A DNA stretch of 64,000 nucleotides from Artemisia argyi (Eukaryota; Streptophyta; Magnoliopsida; Asterales; Asteraceae): the NCBI GenBank assembly GCA_030686995.1, contig CM060697.1, positions 109,190,706 to 109,254,705 of the forward strand, given 5' to 3'. Positions 12,141-25,200 of this stretch are shown here, one piece after another. Within the stretch, counting starts at the first letter, position 1. Each line of letters starts with the position of its first letter. The notes beneath the pieces were generated by a model that saw only the letters and a program-made list of their open reading frames with translations, was not told the origin of the DNA and ran no database searches. The position numbers were made by a program, and so were the translations under genes.

Positions 12141-12409
12141 TACTCCCTCTGTCTCATAAAAACTGTCCAGTTTGACTTTTTAGAGTCAAACTGGTTCAAC
12201 TTTGACCTTAAATATTTTTTACGTGTTATATAATACTTGATGAAAAATTATACCTATGAAAAACACACTTAAAACTCAATCCATTCATATATTTTTCATA
12301 AAGTATTATATAATACTCACAAAAATAAATAAAGTCAAAGTTGAATCAGTTTGATTCTGAAAAGTCAAACTGGTCAAACTGGACAGTGTTTATGAGACGA
12401 ATGTAGTAA
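12141..12409. mobile_element. Stowaway MITE
   Basis: Begins TACTCCCTCTGTCTCATAAA and ends with the inverse, TTTATGAGACGAATGTAGTA, with TA at both boundaries. Long inverted arms include CTGTCCAGTTTGAC / GTCAAACTGGACAG. It is 269 bp. TA target sites with CTCCCTCYGTC ends are diagnostic of plant Stowaway (Tc1/mariner) elements. Confidence 0.88.
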
Positions 12410-13036
12410 TAATTTATAAGTTTATGTAATGTGTATTGAATGCAAGTTTTGGTTAATAAGAAAGTTTGGGTTTAATTAATAGATTTTGCTAACCAATGTT
12501 TACTAGGCAGAGGTTAAAGTGTAGTTAATTAATACAAACTTTTTTAATTAACTATAAAATGTATTAAATACATATTAAATGAACTTGTAAATTACTATAT
12601 TTGAACAACATTTTCAATTAAATAAATTAAAATATTCATTTATTGTAGTATTTTAGGTACGAGGGCCCTAGCACAACTATTAAAAGTCGCGACCCTATCA
12701 AGCTATAAAGCCGTCATTCTCGCCTTAATTTGCATTAAATTATTCAATACATGCGTTCTACTAAGAATATAAATCAATCAAACATTGGTTATAATAATTC
12801 AAACAGAATATAAATTTTGATTGATAATAAGAATAAAAAAATATGAATTCAAATTGTGTTTCGATATGACTTACTAGTGATTTTTAAGATTAACAGATAA
12901 TCAGTTTATTTTCAAATTTTCATCTTTCAGTATAAGAGGTATTGGACTTTAGTTTTCCAAATTTCCATAATTATGAGGATTATCTAACAGCGTATATAAA
13001 ATAGCGAAATGTGTAATAAAAACATAAAAATAAGAG

Positions 13037-13450
13037 AAAATTTTTTAAATGAATCTTTTTGACAGTAGATTATTAAATTGGACGGCGTGTATGTATTTTA
13101 CTAAAATGAACTTTTAGCAATGATCCATTAGATATATACTAGTTCAACCCACAAGCGCATGTAAATGTTAATCGTGCTAGGCCTAATGTGCGCCTTCAAA
13201 TGCAGAGAAATTACATAAAGTGACAAACTGAAGCGCACTTTGAAATAAATAAACTCATGTGCGCTATATGTGTTTGGGAAAAATAACTTATTAATAAGTG
13301 AGGCGAGCTTTGAAAAAGTCATGTGCGCTTTTGAAAAATAACTCAGACACATACAATGTAAATAAACTCAAAAAACTGAATAAACGGAAAAATGTGAATT
13401 AACATTGTTAAAGTACTCGTACTATATTGTTGTATCTATTGTTATTTAAA

Positions 13451-13522
<72 letters not shown>

Positions 13523-13731
13523 CTGACAAAAAGCAATTGACAAAAAAAAATTAAAAAAAATCAAAGTGCGCTTGGAACACGTGTCGCCACAATAGTGGTT
13601 GATTTTAGGTAGCGCGTGCGAGTTTGAAAATATTAATGCGTCATGGTTCAGTTTGATAAATGGATGAAAATTGGTCCATTCTCGTAAAAGTAGTATGTTA
13701 TTAGTTCAGTTTGGTAATTAGTTTTAAAAAT
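13037..13731. mobile_element. TIR element with reiterated GTGCGC words, related to 60131-61250
   Basis: The right end, read in reverse (CTAATTACCAAACTGAAC, then TTTTACGAGAATGGACC), matches the left end of the element at 60131. The left end (AAAATGAACTTTTAGCAATG, then ATCCATTAGATATA) matches its opposite end. Between them, 13140-13340 and 13560-13620 repeat words such as TGTGCGCT, AAGCGCACTTTGA and GCGCGTGCG. An (AAT)n array occupies 13449-13521. No open reading frame of note; exact boundaries are uncertain. Confidence 0.55.
13449..13521. repeat. (AAT)n microsatellite
   Basis: About 24 AAT units in a nearly perfect run. Confidence 0.95.
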
Positions 13732-15909
13732 AAACTTAGCAAACAAATGAGTTGGAAGTGTAATAACTTGGTTTTTCAGACAAATGGTGATCGTCAATAA
13801 ACGGGTAGACGGATGAAGTTTTCACTATTCAGTTTACCCAGAAAGGGCGAATCTTTGACTCAGATGTACACAACCTAAACATGGTATTTCTGTGACCATT
13901 TCCTACCATTCCTTGACCATCCGTAAATGTGTACAGTTTTTTTCATCTAAAGCTTTTTCATATACCAAGTGAAAGGGAAAAAATAATTCCCTTTTTGGAG
14001 GCTAAAATTATGTGATCGTCTTCACTATTGGTGGTACAACTAAGTTGGACAAATATTCAGTCTACTAGAAGTGAAATGTTAGTCATGTCCGAGCTATAAC
14101 GAGATGGTCTTGTTGCGATTTCTTTTGATGCAGATAGAGAATAAGAAACAACATAACATCATAAGAAGCAAATAGACAAGCATTGTACAATTGTCGGTAT
14201 ATCCATCCGCTTATGGAACCCGGGGAGAAAGTATTTGGTATCAAGAATTCAGTCGAATGCTAACCAAAATTCTTACTGCCAATGTGTACAAGATGTTGAT
14301 TTCATGGTTTTACTCTAAACTGTAGTGTGAGAATATTGAGATATATGATGATGAAGCATTTATGCATTGTCTAAAATTAGAGGTCATTTACCTTCAATGG
14401 ATCAATTTGAGTTGAATTTAGAAATGCATCAAACAGGCCATCCTAGCCCAGAGAATTAGGAACAAAAAGCTAATCCACCCATTTTTCCACTTCTGGTAAT
14501 TACTGATTCCAACACAGTGCATGATCATCTATTACATTTCTGATGTAAGAATTTTGAGTTCTTGTCACCGTTCAGATAGCCATTTATGTCTAAAACCCGG
14601 ATGGGAAAGATTTCAAGTCCCATTCAACACAGGAGGTTCAAAAAAATTGCTTAAGTTCAACTAGATAAAAGAATAACAAGTTTATGTTTGGCTGTTTATA
14701 AACATTCAAGCATGGTAAGATGCCTTAACAAGAAAATACCAAGATTATCAATGTTGTCATCTTTATGTTTGGCTGTTTATAAACATTCAAGCATTGTGGA
14801 AGGATCATGTAATGTCCGAGTTTCAAATACTGGAAAGTCACAACTACTAGAAGTCTAGAACAAACTACTAAATCAGAGGCCGAGATGAGTTTGCTACCTA
14901 TCAGGCAAAACTGAGTTAACACTTTTAAGTGACTCTGCGACTCTGCATATGTTAGATATAGCATCTTAGCGTGCAAGGTTCTAGAACAATCAACAATGTA
15001 CTTTGCCTGTATGTATTCTTTTCAATAAATAGCTGCTCAATCATTGTAATTTTCAAAGAATATACCAACTTTTTTTACATATTTCTTCTCTCCCCTGCAC
15101 TTTGTAAGCCCAATTGATTGTTTAAATGTAAAAGGTTTTGTAATGGATCTGTTGTAGGGTAGCCAGGGATGGAAAAATCAATTGAAAAAGCATAGAAATA
15201 AGCTTTACTAAGTAGGAGAGCTGCCCCCACAGAAAGGCATGATTACAATCTGGCACCTATCAGTATGTTTTAAAATGTTCATGAACTCGCTAATGGAGTA
15301 TGCATGTAAAACATATGATTTTTGGTGAATTTGACATAGCTGCATTTGTTATATATGTGAGATTGCAGGTCAGGTGCATAAATCTGCTAATCAGAAGAGC
15401 AATGGGTCTTTGTGGCAAAGGGCAGTACTTCTCTATAACACCATAAGTGTTTTGAATCAACCCGGCATGACACATACCACATTTGGCCCATTTGTTTTAG
15501 GTTAACCTGTTTAGTGTAGAAGGTGTGATGCGGGAAAACATGCGGAAAAGGGGGGTTCCCTTGCGGGAAAACCAAAAACACCACACCCACGTTAAGAAAG
15601 ATGCTAATTGGTTCAATAACTAATTTATCTCCAATATGTGAATTTTAAACAATCATGTTCTAGTTTGCAGCAAACTATTAGCGGAGTGATAAACTCTTAA
15701 ATAGTAAACCTTAACAGTTAAAGAAACAAGGAATCATTACATCAAGCATCTTATCAGAATTTCCTACTAACTTAAAAGGATACACAACCACACAATTTCC
15801 AACCAAAAGAAAAGTGCACCATACTACCCAGAATATTTATATACTGGAACTGAAAACATCAACTTACGCGAAATTTTTTAGGAGAGGACATAGCTTCAAT
15901 CTTCTACCA
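13732..15909. other. No gene seen; short direct repeat
   Basis: A 33-nt sequence starting TTTATGTTTGGCTGTTTATA occurs twice, at 14681-14713 and 14762-14794 (81-nt period). Part of 15.7-15.9 kb is probably the SPC24 3' flank. No other gene is supported. Confidence 0.45.
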
Positions 15910-18838
15910 TCAGGTTATCATCTTCCAGACTGCATTACATGTATCAAAATCACTCACTTCCTGCGAACTGAGCTCAAACTTTTCAGCTGTTTTCTTCTCT
16001 TTATCAACAATAGCTGCAATTGGCGAAATTAAAGAATTGCAGATTGAAAAATGATATACTAAATGAGAATCTAATAATTGTTGAAATGGTGTAGAAAAAA
16101 CAATAACAAGCAAGATAAAATATAAAAGAAGGATACCTCCAGATATCTTGAACTGATCGTTTAAGTCTGGGATGATTTTTGTCACGGATGCATACATTGA
16201 GAGCTTCATTCTGCAAAAAAGAAAAATGATGTTATTCCAATGATTATATTTGACCATTAAAAATATCTAAAACATCCATCACAATGACATGGATCAAAGT
16301 CAATGCCATCAATACCTTTTAACATTAACTAATAGAAAGAGGAAAATTGAATTGATCCTTTTTGCTCAAAAGTGAAATTTTCATTCGTTTCACAGAAAAA
16401 CAACAAGCGTGAATATGTCATTTGATATTGTCGTCCCAATAATAGAACTTCCATGTAGAAAGTGGAAGCCAAGTATAAAAGGGCCAGATAAATCAAAAGC
16501 GGAAAATCAGTGGAAAACAAGATAAAAGAACTGGACGGCTAGTGCCGAGTTAATTTGATGCCATAACTCAGTATGTAGGATTATGTTTCTTACACATATC
16601 TATTTTTTCACATAAGTATGCTTTTCAATAACAACAAAAATGGGCAAGTGTCACAATCTGATGCACTTTTATGTAAAATAAAAGTGATGGTACCAAGTAA
16701 ATCATCAACTCTGGCATCAAGTTTGTGTATTGACTTACTGTGTCTTTTTTTCTTCTTGTTCAAGTTTCTTCAAAACCTGCCTTCTCTCTTCAATCGAGCT
16801 TCTTTGCTCCTCAAGATTGTTAATTTGATTGGTGATGGCTGTGTTGACAATAATTGCAAAAAATCAGTAGTGCCACATGAAAGACCTAAGTAATAGAAGC
16901 AAAGCTTGTGTATTAGAGAAGGCAAGATGGGTGGTGAGAATGGGCAGGTTAAAACGGGTATTTTTTTTACTATTCAATAAAACAAACCAACTCGGGTTGA
17001 ACTTGAGCCGCAGAAAATTCAAGTCCATTTTAAAGAATATCAATAATACACAACGAGTAAATTATGATTAAAGATATATGTTAATTCGATAAGAATCTAA
17101 ATTTTTCAATAAAACAATTCAGAATGTTGCATGCACTTAAAAAGTACTAAACTTTAGGCAAATTTCGACCCAATTTACCCGTTCCCTTTTTAGCAAAATT
17201 AATTGGCTTGACCCGTAAGAGACAAAACATAACCAAAATCAACCCATTCATAAGCAAATAAACTGCCACTTCTAGTGAGTATAACACTGCCTCTATACAC
17301 AGAAGTACAGACTTGTGAAAACTTTAGCAGCTAAATAAATACTTATCTAAGCTCCTCTTGTAGCAATGACTCTTTGTGAAGCTCCTCGTCCAATTCTTTT
17401 TGAAGCAAATGGATCTCTGCATCTGAAGCAACTTCAGCCTTGCAAGCTTCCGTTTTATGCTTGCATAAGTTGATCTTCTCTTGATAATCTGTTACGTGAA
17501 ATAACTCATAATGTCAAGACCAAAAAATGCCTGATCACTAATTAATATGTTGGTGTTGAATTTGTACATTAAAATTTAACATATAGTCAAAATTTCATCA
17601 GCTAAAAGGTGAAATGAAGAAGTTGTAGATATACATTTCATAAATACACCCAGTCTTATAACCTTTGTATCCGAATAACTCAAATTGCAATGAAAGGGCC
17701 ACAGATGTTGTGCAGTAGAGGTGAATATCAGTGGTCTTGTTCATACAAATGTAACTTTACGAAAGTATATATACTTTAAACAGAGCTATGCGTGAAATGC
17801 AGTGAGCATAGTCCCAAAGCACGAGCCCCTCTATACATGACGTCTTTAGTGATTTGACATAGACAAGTTGTGAAACAATATAAGCATCAGGAAGTTAACA
17901 AAAATTTGTAAATGTTAAGAAGCAGAGCAGTAGAAGCCACGTAGTTGTTTGATGCACATTGCTACTTGGCTTCCCCAATGCTCCGCTTATTGTCATTTAC
18001 TCCAACCCGTCATGACAAACAGATATAACTAGAGATCAAATTGACTAATAAAATCATCAAACCCATACAAAGTTTAAAATAACTAGATACTTAGCTGATT
18101 ATTTTGCACTGCTTATCAACACTAAAATACTCCGTAAGCTATTAAGAAGCTACCATCCACACACTCCAACCCACTTACTTGAGTTTTAAAACACAATAAG
18201 CAGACACGTAATCCCAAACACCATCTAAGGGTGTGTTCGAGATTGCTTTTTATAAAATTTATATATACAATAACATAAGCGCGCTTCACCCAAACACTTA
18301 AATAAGCAAGTAAATTTGTTTGTTTAAGATTATTTATGGGCTTATGAGCTCATATGTTATCGGCTACGCTTAAAAAATTTTCGACTTATTTTGAAATTTT
18401 TGGGCTTATATAAGCCTGTTAAACATATAAGCTGATAATAAGCCCATAAAAAAGCTTAAACAAACAACCCCTTTATCCTACAGGGTGTTTAAGATAGCTT
18501 TCTTTTTAGGTTCATCTGAATTAAGCACTTCACAATAAGCATACTTGCTTTAACAAAACTGATTATTTTGGCCAAACACTTAAAAAAAGCACATACTAAC
18601 AATTCATCCAAGAGAATAATAAAACTTTTTTAAAACAAAATAATCAATCAATCGATTAGTTACCTTTGAGAGAAGTGTTGAGTTGGGATTGATCTGAACG
18701 GCAAAGGGACCGGAGCTGATTGGATATCTCAAAGCAGTTGTTGAGATCATGAATGTCATTTTCCTTCTTTAACACTTTAACTAAATCATCGCTGTATGAT
18801 ATCACATCCTCCATCCCCATCTTCTTACTTTCACCCAT
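15910..18838 (-). CDS. SPC24: Kinetochore protein SPC24 (plant MUN-like), with AT-AC intron
   Basis: Five exons on the minus strand: 18838-18664, 17488-17347, 16840-16739, 16210-16137 and 16013-15910, giving 198 residues. The product begins MGESKKMGMEDVISYSDDLV. A long coiled coil follows (about residues 55-145; QKELDEELHKESLLQEELR, INNLEEQRSSIEERRQVLKK). A small globular end contains MKLSMYASVTKIIPDLNDQF and DFDTCNAVWKMIT. Length and layout fit plant SPC24, the NDC80-complex subunit that links microtubules to the inner kinetochore with SPC25. The second intron (17346-16841) begins ATAAGT and ends AC; no GT-AG choice keeps the frame. An in-frame ATG lies 18 codons upstream (18892), but the chosen one fits the family better. 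Recognition is from recalled family similarity. Confidence 0.8.
16841..17346 (-). other. AT-AC intron of SPC24 (U2-type appearance)
   Basis: On the minus strand the donor reads CTTAG|ATAAGTATTT and the acceptor GTCAACAC|AGCCATC. Joining them continues the frame as EELR-AITNQINNLEEQ. The donor matches the U1-type consensus except for A at +1, not the U12 ATATCCTT motif. A CTGAT branch-point-like motif lies about 30 nt upstream of AC, and no TCCTTAAC is present. Confidence 0.7.
18317..18472. mobile_element. MITE in SPC24 intron 1
   Basis: Inverted ends: GTTTGTTTAAGATTATTTAT with GGGCTTAT on the left, and ATAAGCCCATAAAAAAGCTT with AAACAAAC on the right. The interior reiterates GCTTATGAGC and CTTATATAAGCC. 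A related element lies at 40628-40799. Confidence 0.6.
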
Positions 18839-18931
18839 TTTCTGATTTTTTCTATTTTTAATTTTAGGGTTTTGGTTTTTGAAAGCACTCAAGAGTCACT
18901 GGGAGGGAAAATTTTTGGGGATTTTGGTTTC

Positions 18932-18932
<1 letters not shown>

Positions 18933-18965
<33 letters not shown>
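18933..18965. repeat. T homopolymer
   Basis: About 33 T residues, just upstream of the SPC24 5' end. Confidence 0.9.
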
Positions 18966-18966
<1 letters not shown>

Positions 18967-19059
18967 GTTTCGTTGGGGAGTCAATATGTCAATTGTGTTT
19001 TTGTTTTAAGGTGTGTTTGGACTTTGGATAACTTGGGCTGTGTTTGATATTTTTTTTTT

Positions 19060-20225
19060 TTTTTTTTTTCCTCTTAATAGGCTCTGAATGGCCAAAATGT
19101 CTGAATCGTTCAGACCGTTTGTTTTTTTTTCCATTTAGACGCATTCAGTAAGATCTTAATAGTTTAAACTTGAGAGGAGTGTCTGAATGCGTCTTGTTGC
19201 CTCTTGCTGACACAAATAAAAACCAAAAAAAAAATAGTACGAGCAAGCAAATGTGCGGTTCAAACATGAGTTTTTTTTCCCGTTCAGATGCGGTCACATT
19301 CAGACATTTACGCATCAGATTCAGATTCAGATGTGCGGTTCAGATTCAGATTCAGACCCTCTTAACAAACAAACACCACCTTGGTGTTGTTTGTTTTTTT
19401 TTAAAAAATCTGAATGCCACTTAAATCTGACCGAATCAGATGTTTTCAGAATTTAGAGTGTTTGTTTCTTTTTTTTGTATTTGGGCCTTTTAACCTCTGA
19501 AAACCTTTGAAAATCTTAAGTCATACACTGATCTCCATCAGGCTGCATGCAGAAGGGGGCAACGACCGAGTTATGCGAACGATTTCATTCGGTCGTTGCT
19601 TTTGTGGCTTTTCGGTCGAGCAAGGACAAAAACACAAATGGGTCGTATGCTCGATCGTCGATCGCACCCTTTTTTTTTTTTTTTTTTTTTTGTGTGTATT
19701 AATTAATTAAAAGAGGTATTTTTGTGGGGTATTATTTTTGTAGTGTAGGTCGCCTTACTGCAGCACTGAAACGCCTGCAGATCGCTGGAGAGAGAAAACT
19801 GACGTGACAGGAAAAAGTAAAGGGTCCCCTTTACTGTGGGCAGCCTCACGGTCCATCCGAATTTAAGAATTCACTTTCTCTGTCCTCGTCATCTTTTATA
19901 AATTTACTTTTGTTGATTAGCTCATTGAATGCATTTGTTTTTTCTTTTCCTCTTCAATTATTTTTCAGTTAAATTTGAGCATGTCTGTTTATATTTCAAG
20001 TGGGACTTTTTTTAGTAGTATTAAAAATAATGGTTCCTAGTAACTACGAAAATGAAGAAAAAATGGAATTGCTACTTATAAGTTATATGCTCATTTTAAG
20101 GTAATTATGAACATTTAGACATTTTGCAAAAACAACCGGTCTTAAATATTTCAGATTCAGACTTTTAAATCACATGTTAATATTCAGACTTGTTAATCAG
20201 ATTCAGACTCAAAACCTCTTATTCC
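19060..20225. mobile_element. Word-reiterating repeat region (TCTGAATC family)
   Basis: Many copies of TCTGAATC, ATTCAGA and ATTCAGATTCAGATG occur in both orientations between 19076-19450 and again at 20140-20220. CTCTTAATAG and AACCTCTTA mark the outer parts. The same words recur at 47083-47392. It is probably a non-autonomous TIR element split by other insertions; the boundaries are approximate. No gene. Confidence 0.45.
19560..19598. repeat. Inverted repeat CAACGACCGA/TCGGTCGTTG
   Basis: Perfect 10-bp arms are separated by a 19-nt loop. Surrounding sequence reiterates CGATCG-type words. No function can be assigned. Confidence 0.75.
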
Positions 20226-22299
20226 TTTGACAACTTGTTTCCCGCCTACTGTTTTTAACTTTCCTCCATCTCAATTTTTTTTTTGTCCTCAACCCTCATG
20301 CAATAAAGCCTTCTTTTTTTCTTTTTCTTTTTTTTCTTTTTTTTTTCATGTGATAAGGCAAAGACTCGTATATAAAGTAACTCTTACATATTAAAGAAAC
20401 CAAACATGGTACTGCAATCAATAAAATCTAATCCTAAACCACTAATTTATTAATCCATGCCTACAGTAAATCCTTTGCTCATACCAAACAACCCTTATAC
20501 TAAGAGTTTGGGAATGGATTCATTCTCGGGATAAGATATTTGCTATCTCCACAAAAGATTCATAAAAAAATTTCACACAATGATGTGTTAAATTATTTGT
20601 CCAGTCAATAAATAAATAAATAAATAAATTATTTGATTAGAGTCTTAGACAAATAATCTTGTCATATCATTATGTGAAACATTTTTTTTATAATTTTTTT
20701 GTGTATATAACACTTTCTAATATGCTATGTGGGTCTCTCTTAAAAGTCGTACCAGCCATGCAAGGTTGGTTTCATAATCTATTTCCTCATTTGACCACCT
20801 TCCATTTCATATTTGTACAAAGTAAATGATATGATGTCAATATGTTGAGTTATAAATAAGATATTTCCGGTCAGACATCTACATATCCACGCCATTCACC
20901 AGAACAAACAATTTTAATAAATATTCATACCTTATGTTATACTTATATTGTAGTGATTATTATTCAATCTTCAATCAAACCTATGACGATTGTTAATATG
21001 TAATACAAACCAAACACAACCTTAATCTACAAATTTATTAGTTTAAAGTGTTTGAAAATTTTCAAGGTGAAATAAGCAATTTATTTATGTGTAACTCGAA
21101 CAAATTTATTGCTAACAACCATCTTCAAAAGGTTTATATATCGGCAAAGAATATATGACCTTGTGCAATATTTTTGAGTGTTCGATCTGGTTGAATATGT
21201 ATACTTATGCAATACATGAGTTCATTAAGTGTTAATTTCATAATTATAAGGTTTGACAATAACGCATCTTTTATATTGAAATTATAACAAACTCAATTGA
21301 AGACTAATCAAGCAAATCGAGGTAGGAGTGTAGGACCAGGACTCAAGGTGCGACTACTCGCTAGAGCAAAAAGAGAAGGTTGAGTGCTAGCTAGTCGAGT
21401 ACTGGTCTTTCAAGCCATCTCTTCATGATGCGGGAACGTATTACATTAATTTAAATGAGAGGGCTTAAGTTCTTAACACTAGAAAATCTTCGGGGTTATA
21501 TCAAGCCTTTCATTGTAGCTATACGATTACTCGCGCATAGCGGAGACAGTGTATAGTAGCATTAATTTATGTGTGCAAATCTTTTTATGTATATATGAAT
21601 GTGGCGTAATTGAAATTGAATAAAGTTAATGGTTTATAAAGTGATTAAGTATTTAAATACTTAATAAATTGTGTTGACTTTTATAAATAGAGGCATTTTA
21701 GTCAAATACTAATATTACTATTTTTTAAGTTTTTAAGTTTTAATCAATCGAGTTTTTGACTTTTTTGTTTATATGTGGTATAGAAGTCTAGATTTGTAAA
21801 GAACGACTAGTAAAGATGTATGTTTAATACTAAAGAATAATCATGGGGTTTAATCAAGTTGTTTGGTAGTATTTGTAATAGGATTCAAATGTTTACCCAA
21901 CGTCAATGATGTCGCTTTTCATCAATATTTTACCTTTAGACTTTACAACCTCATATCGACTGTTAATTTCTAATTCTCTGTTATGAATTATAATGCTACG
22001 GATATGATCAGCGTTCCTTAAAAGTTACTGAAATTAAATATCTACATGGATCAAACTTCTTGTTGCTAAATTTCAAAAGAGAAAATAAACCACTTCTTGT
22101 AGTAATTCGCTGCTTTATACTTGAAACTGCAACAGGTAGGAAACCATAAGTCCCTTAAGCAAATCTATCGAAGTTGAAATATACTGATGATCATAACACA
22201 TAGAATATACAATGAGGAGTTACTCTGTACACAGCGAAATCAATCGACACACACAAAGCACAACATTCTCACAACCATAGCAAAAGTGATGATATGAAC
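20226..22299. other. AMT2-A 3' flank and intergenic repeats
   Basis: No gene. About 20560-20700 is an inverted repeat around an (AAAT)n tract: TTCACACAATGATGTG versus CATATCATTATGTGAAAC. Near 21524-21570, TCGCGCATAGCGGAGACAGT resembles a Helitron-type end. A related sequence lies in the AMT2-B 3' flank near 38.03 kb. Confidence 0.4.
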
Positions 22300-25200
22300 C
22301 TACAAGTTAATAATGACACCTCTGGCTGCACCATTTCCATGATCATTTGGCTCTAATTCAGGTGCTCCAAAAATCGACCCATGTTTGGTTGGATCATATT
22401 TCTCACCGTCACCCCACAATGCATACGCTTCCTCTCCATGAACCGCGTCATCACCAATCATCAACTCGTGATCAGGCATCCGTAATGGCAAAAATATCTT
22501 AATAACTAGAAGAATAATAGTTGTTGATACAAGGTTCCATCCAATCACGAATAACGCTGCAACTATTTGTTTGACAAATTGTTTTCCGCCGTTTTTACCA
22601 TAAATTGCACCTCTTGAACCTGGGACTGGTAAAACTATATCGCATAGAACGGGCTCTGCAAATAAACCTGTCAATAACCCGCCCAATAGACCTGCTACGG
22701 CATGAGTGTGAAACACACCTAACGTATCATCCACCTATAAAAATGATACATTGTACTTGTTATCGTAAAGATTTTAAGTATTCATTGACTCGAAGAAATT
22801 GTGGTTTCAACTTCATATTTGTAAACTACTCCGTATATTATAAGAGTTTTAGTTTGTCTTATCAACTAAATATCTAAAAACTTTTATATTTACTTGCTGA
22901 ATCTTTAATTTATGTTACTTTCAAGTTTCAATATAAACATATAACTTATTAGACTATGTAAGTTAAACAATGAATTCTTTCATAGGTCATATGTTTTATT
23001 AATACCATACATATATAATGATACATGCATACCTAATGGTCTTCAACCCACACTCGAGCCTGGGCCATTTTACATAGTCTAAAATAGCTTTTTCGATAAT
23101 TTACTCTGTAATAAAGTTATAAAGTATATTAAGGAGCAAAGCAGACAATCATGTCGATCCTTGAAATAGGGAAGATAGATAAATATTATAATTATTTAAT
23201 CATTAGCATCGGTTTTAGTTGTGACTTTTAGTTCCTTGAATTTTGTAGTTTGTGAACTTTTATGTTAAAAACACATGTATAAGTGTTTATTAGTTGATTC
23301 TAATTAATCATTTACGTATCTTCTGTATGCTTATAATGATGCATGTGAAAAAAAAATTAATAAAAATAAATAAATATATAAATAAAAATAAAAATTTGAA
23401 GAGTATAATAAGCTAGAAAAAATTTAGCAGGCCACGTATGTGGATAAGAGAAAATGAACTAGGCAAATGAGATAAAACAAAACTTAGCATTTACCTTTAC
23501 CATATTGTTAAGAGTCATCCATTATATTTCCGGACTAATTATGTCCGCGCACGCGCGGTTTTTTTTTTTTAATTTTTTTTAATCATATATTTTTATTTAT
23601 TAAAAATTAGATAATCTAATATTTGTTTTGTTTGATTTATGATGTTTAAGTAGTTTTTTATTATTAAAGATAATTATTTAAAAATTTTAATCCTATTGTT
23701 AATTGTATCTTATCTATATTTTTTGTATTTATCTTCTATTTGGATAAATATAAAATGTTACCTAATAAAAAAATAATATTTTTTAAAAATAAAATTATTA
23801 CTAAATAAGGTATGATTTGATTTTTTTGAAATGGAAAAGTCCTCACTTAGGGTTTTATTTTATTATATAAATAAAAGATAAGCATTATTTAATCACGAGA
23901 AGCTCCTCAATCAAATAATTGTAAGTTCAAGTTCTGCTTAGAACGTGTGAGATAGATTTGTTATATGAATATTGCGAGATAATTAAAATTGTCGTTTTAA
24001 AAAATGTTTTTATATAATCACGAGAAAAGATAAAAAGATACAAAGTAACTAGCTGGAAGTATTTCTTCGGTAATTATGTGATATAAAATAATTGAAAGTT
24101 AAATAGCTAGTTGTCAACTTGTCATGAAATGATTTTAAAAGATTATGTTGAAAAACTTTCTACGCCGTATTTTCTTGGAAGAATTTCATATATCACTCTC
24201 TTTTCATCAATAATTTCATATATACTCATAATACAACCATTGAATGCATTATGTACAATTTTTTCTTTTTATAAACGAAATTCTCCAAATTAAAAAACTA
24301 AAAGTCCAATCATTCAAGGCTAAAAAATAAAAACTAATTCATTTTTTTGGAACAATAAAAAACTAACTGTAGAAAGGAAATAACTGGCAACGAACACAAA
24401 AGTAGTCAACAATTTTGTAGTTTCTATTTTGTAAAGAACAAGAAGGATGGTGTAAACCAAGACATCGAAGATAAGGAAATCGTGTAAAAGACTAAAAGGT
24501 CAATAATGACACCCTTCGAACTTGACGAATATATCATCATGTTGCACTTAAATTATCTAGAAACCGCAATTCGGAAGTCAAAAAAGTAATTTATCTTTTT
24601 TCAAACTTAACATTTTTCACACAAGTTTTTGGAACTGCACTAGAATTAATAGTTGACTTGTAGTCAATGGCAAAAAAAGGCAGAGCAAAGGATTCAACCA
24701 CCTATAAATGTATATTTATAAGCTTGAGATCATCTCAAGTTAATATGAACATGACCAGTAATGTTTCTCACAATTAAAAAGATAACTAGGTTCTTCAGTA
24801 GGCCACACTGTTATGTTTGTGAGGGAATATTAACAGTGACGTTCATATCAACTTGAAAGAATTATATAATTGTGCACCAAAAACTAAGGATTTAATGCGT
24901 TTTACCATTATAATCGCGCACACTCACACATTCTCACCATAGATATATATATATATAAAAAAAAAAAAAAAAAAAAAAATAGATGTCGATTTTGTACCTT
25001 TTGAAGCAAAACTGATTTCTTGTGAAGAATCATCATAGTAAACCATGGAATGCTACCGGAGAGTATTCCCATTACTATTGCAGCCCATGATTGCACCACC
25101 CCTTCATTTCAAAACTCATATCAAGTCAATGGTAGAAATCATATTTATGATAAATTTAGTGTTCAATTATTCATCTAATAATACATCTAATTTGACTTTA

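Noticed and set aside
15290..15590. Overlapping minus-strand frames of 61-67 residues
   Set aside because: No splice partners, no family motif and low-complexity context; likely chance.
23910..23945. GTAAGTTCAAGTTCTGC considered as a tRNA-derived SINE B box
   Set aside because: No A box at proper distance and no tail or target duplication.
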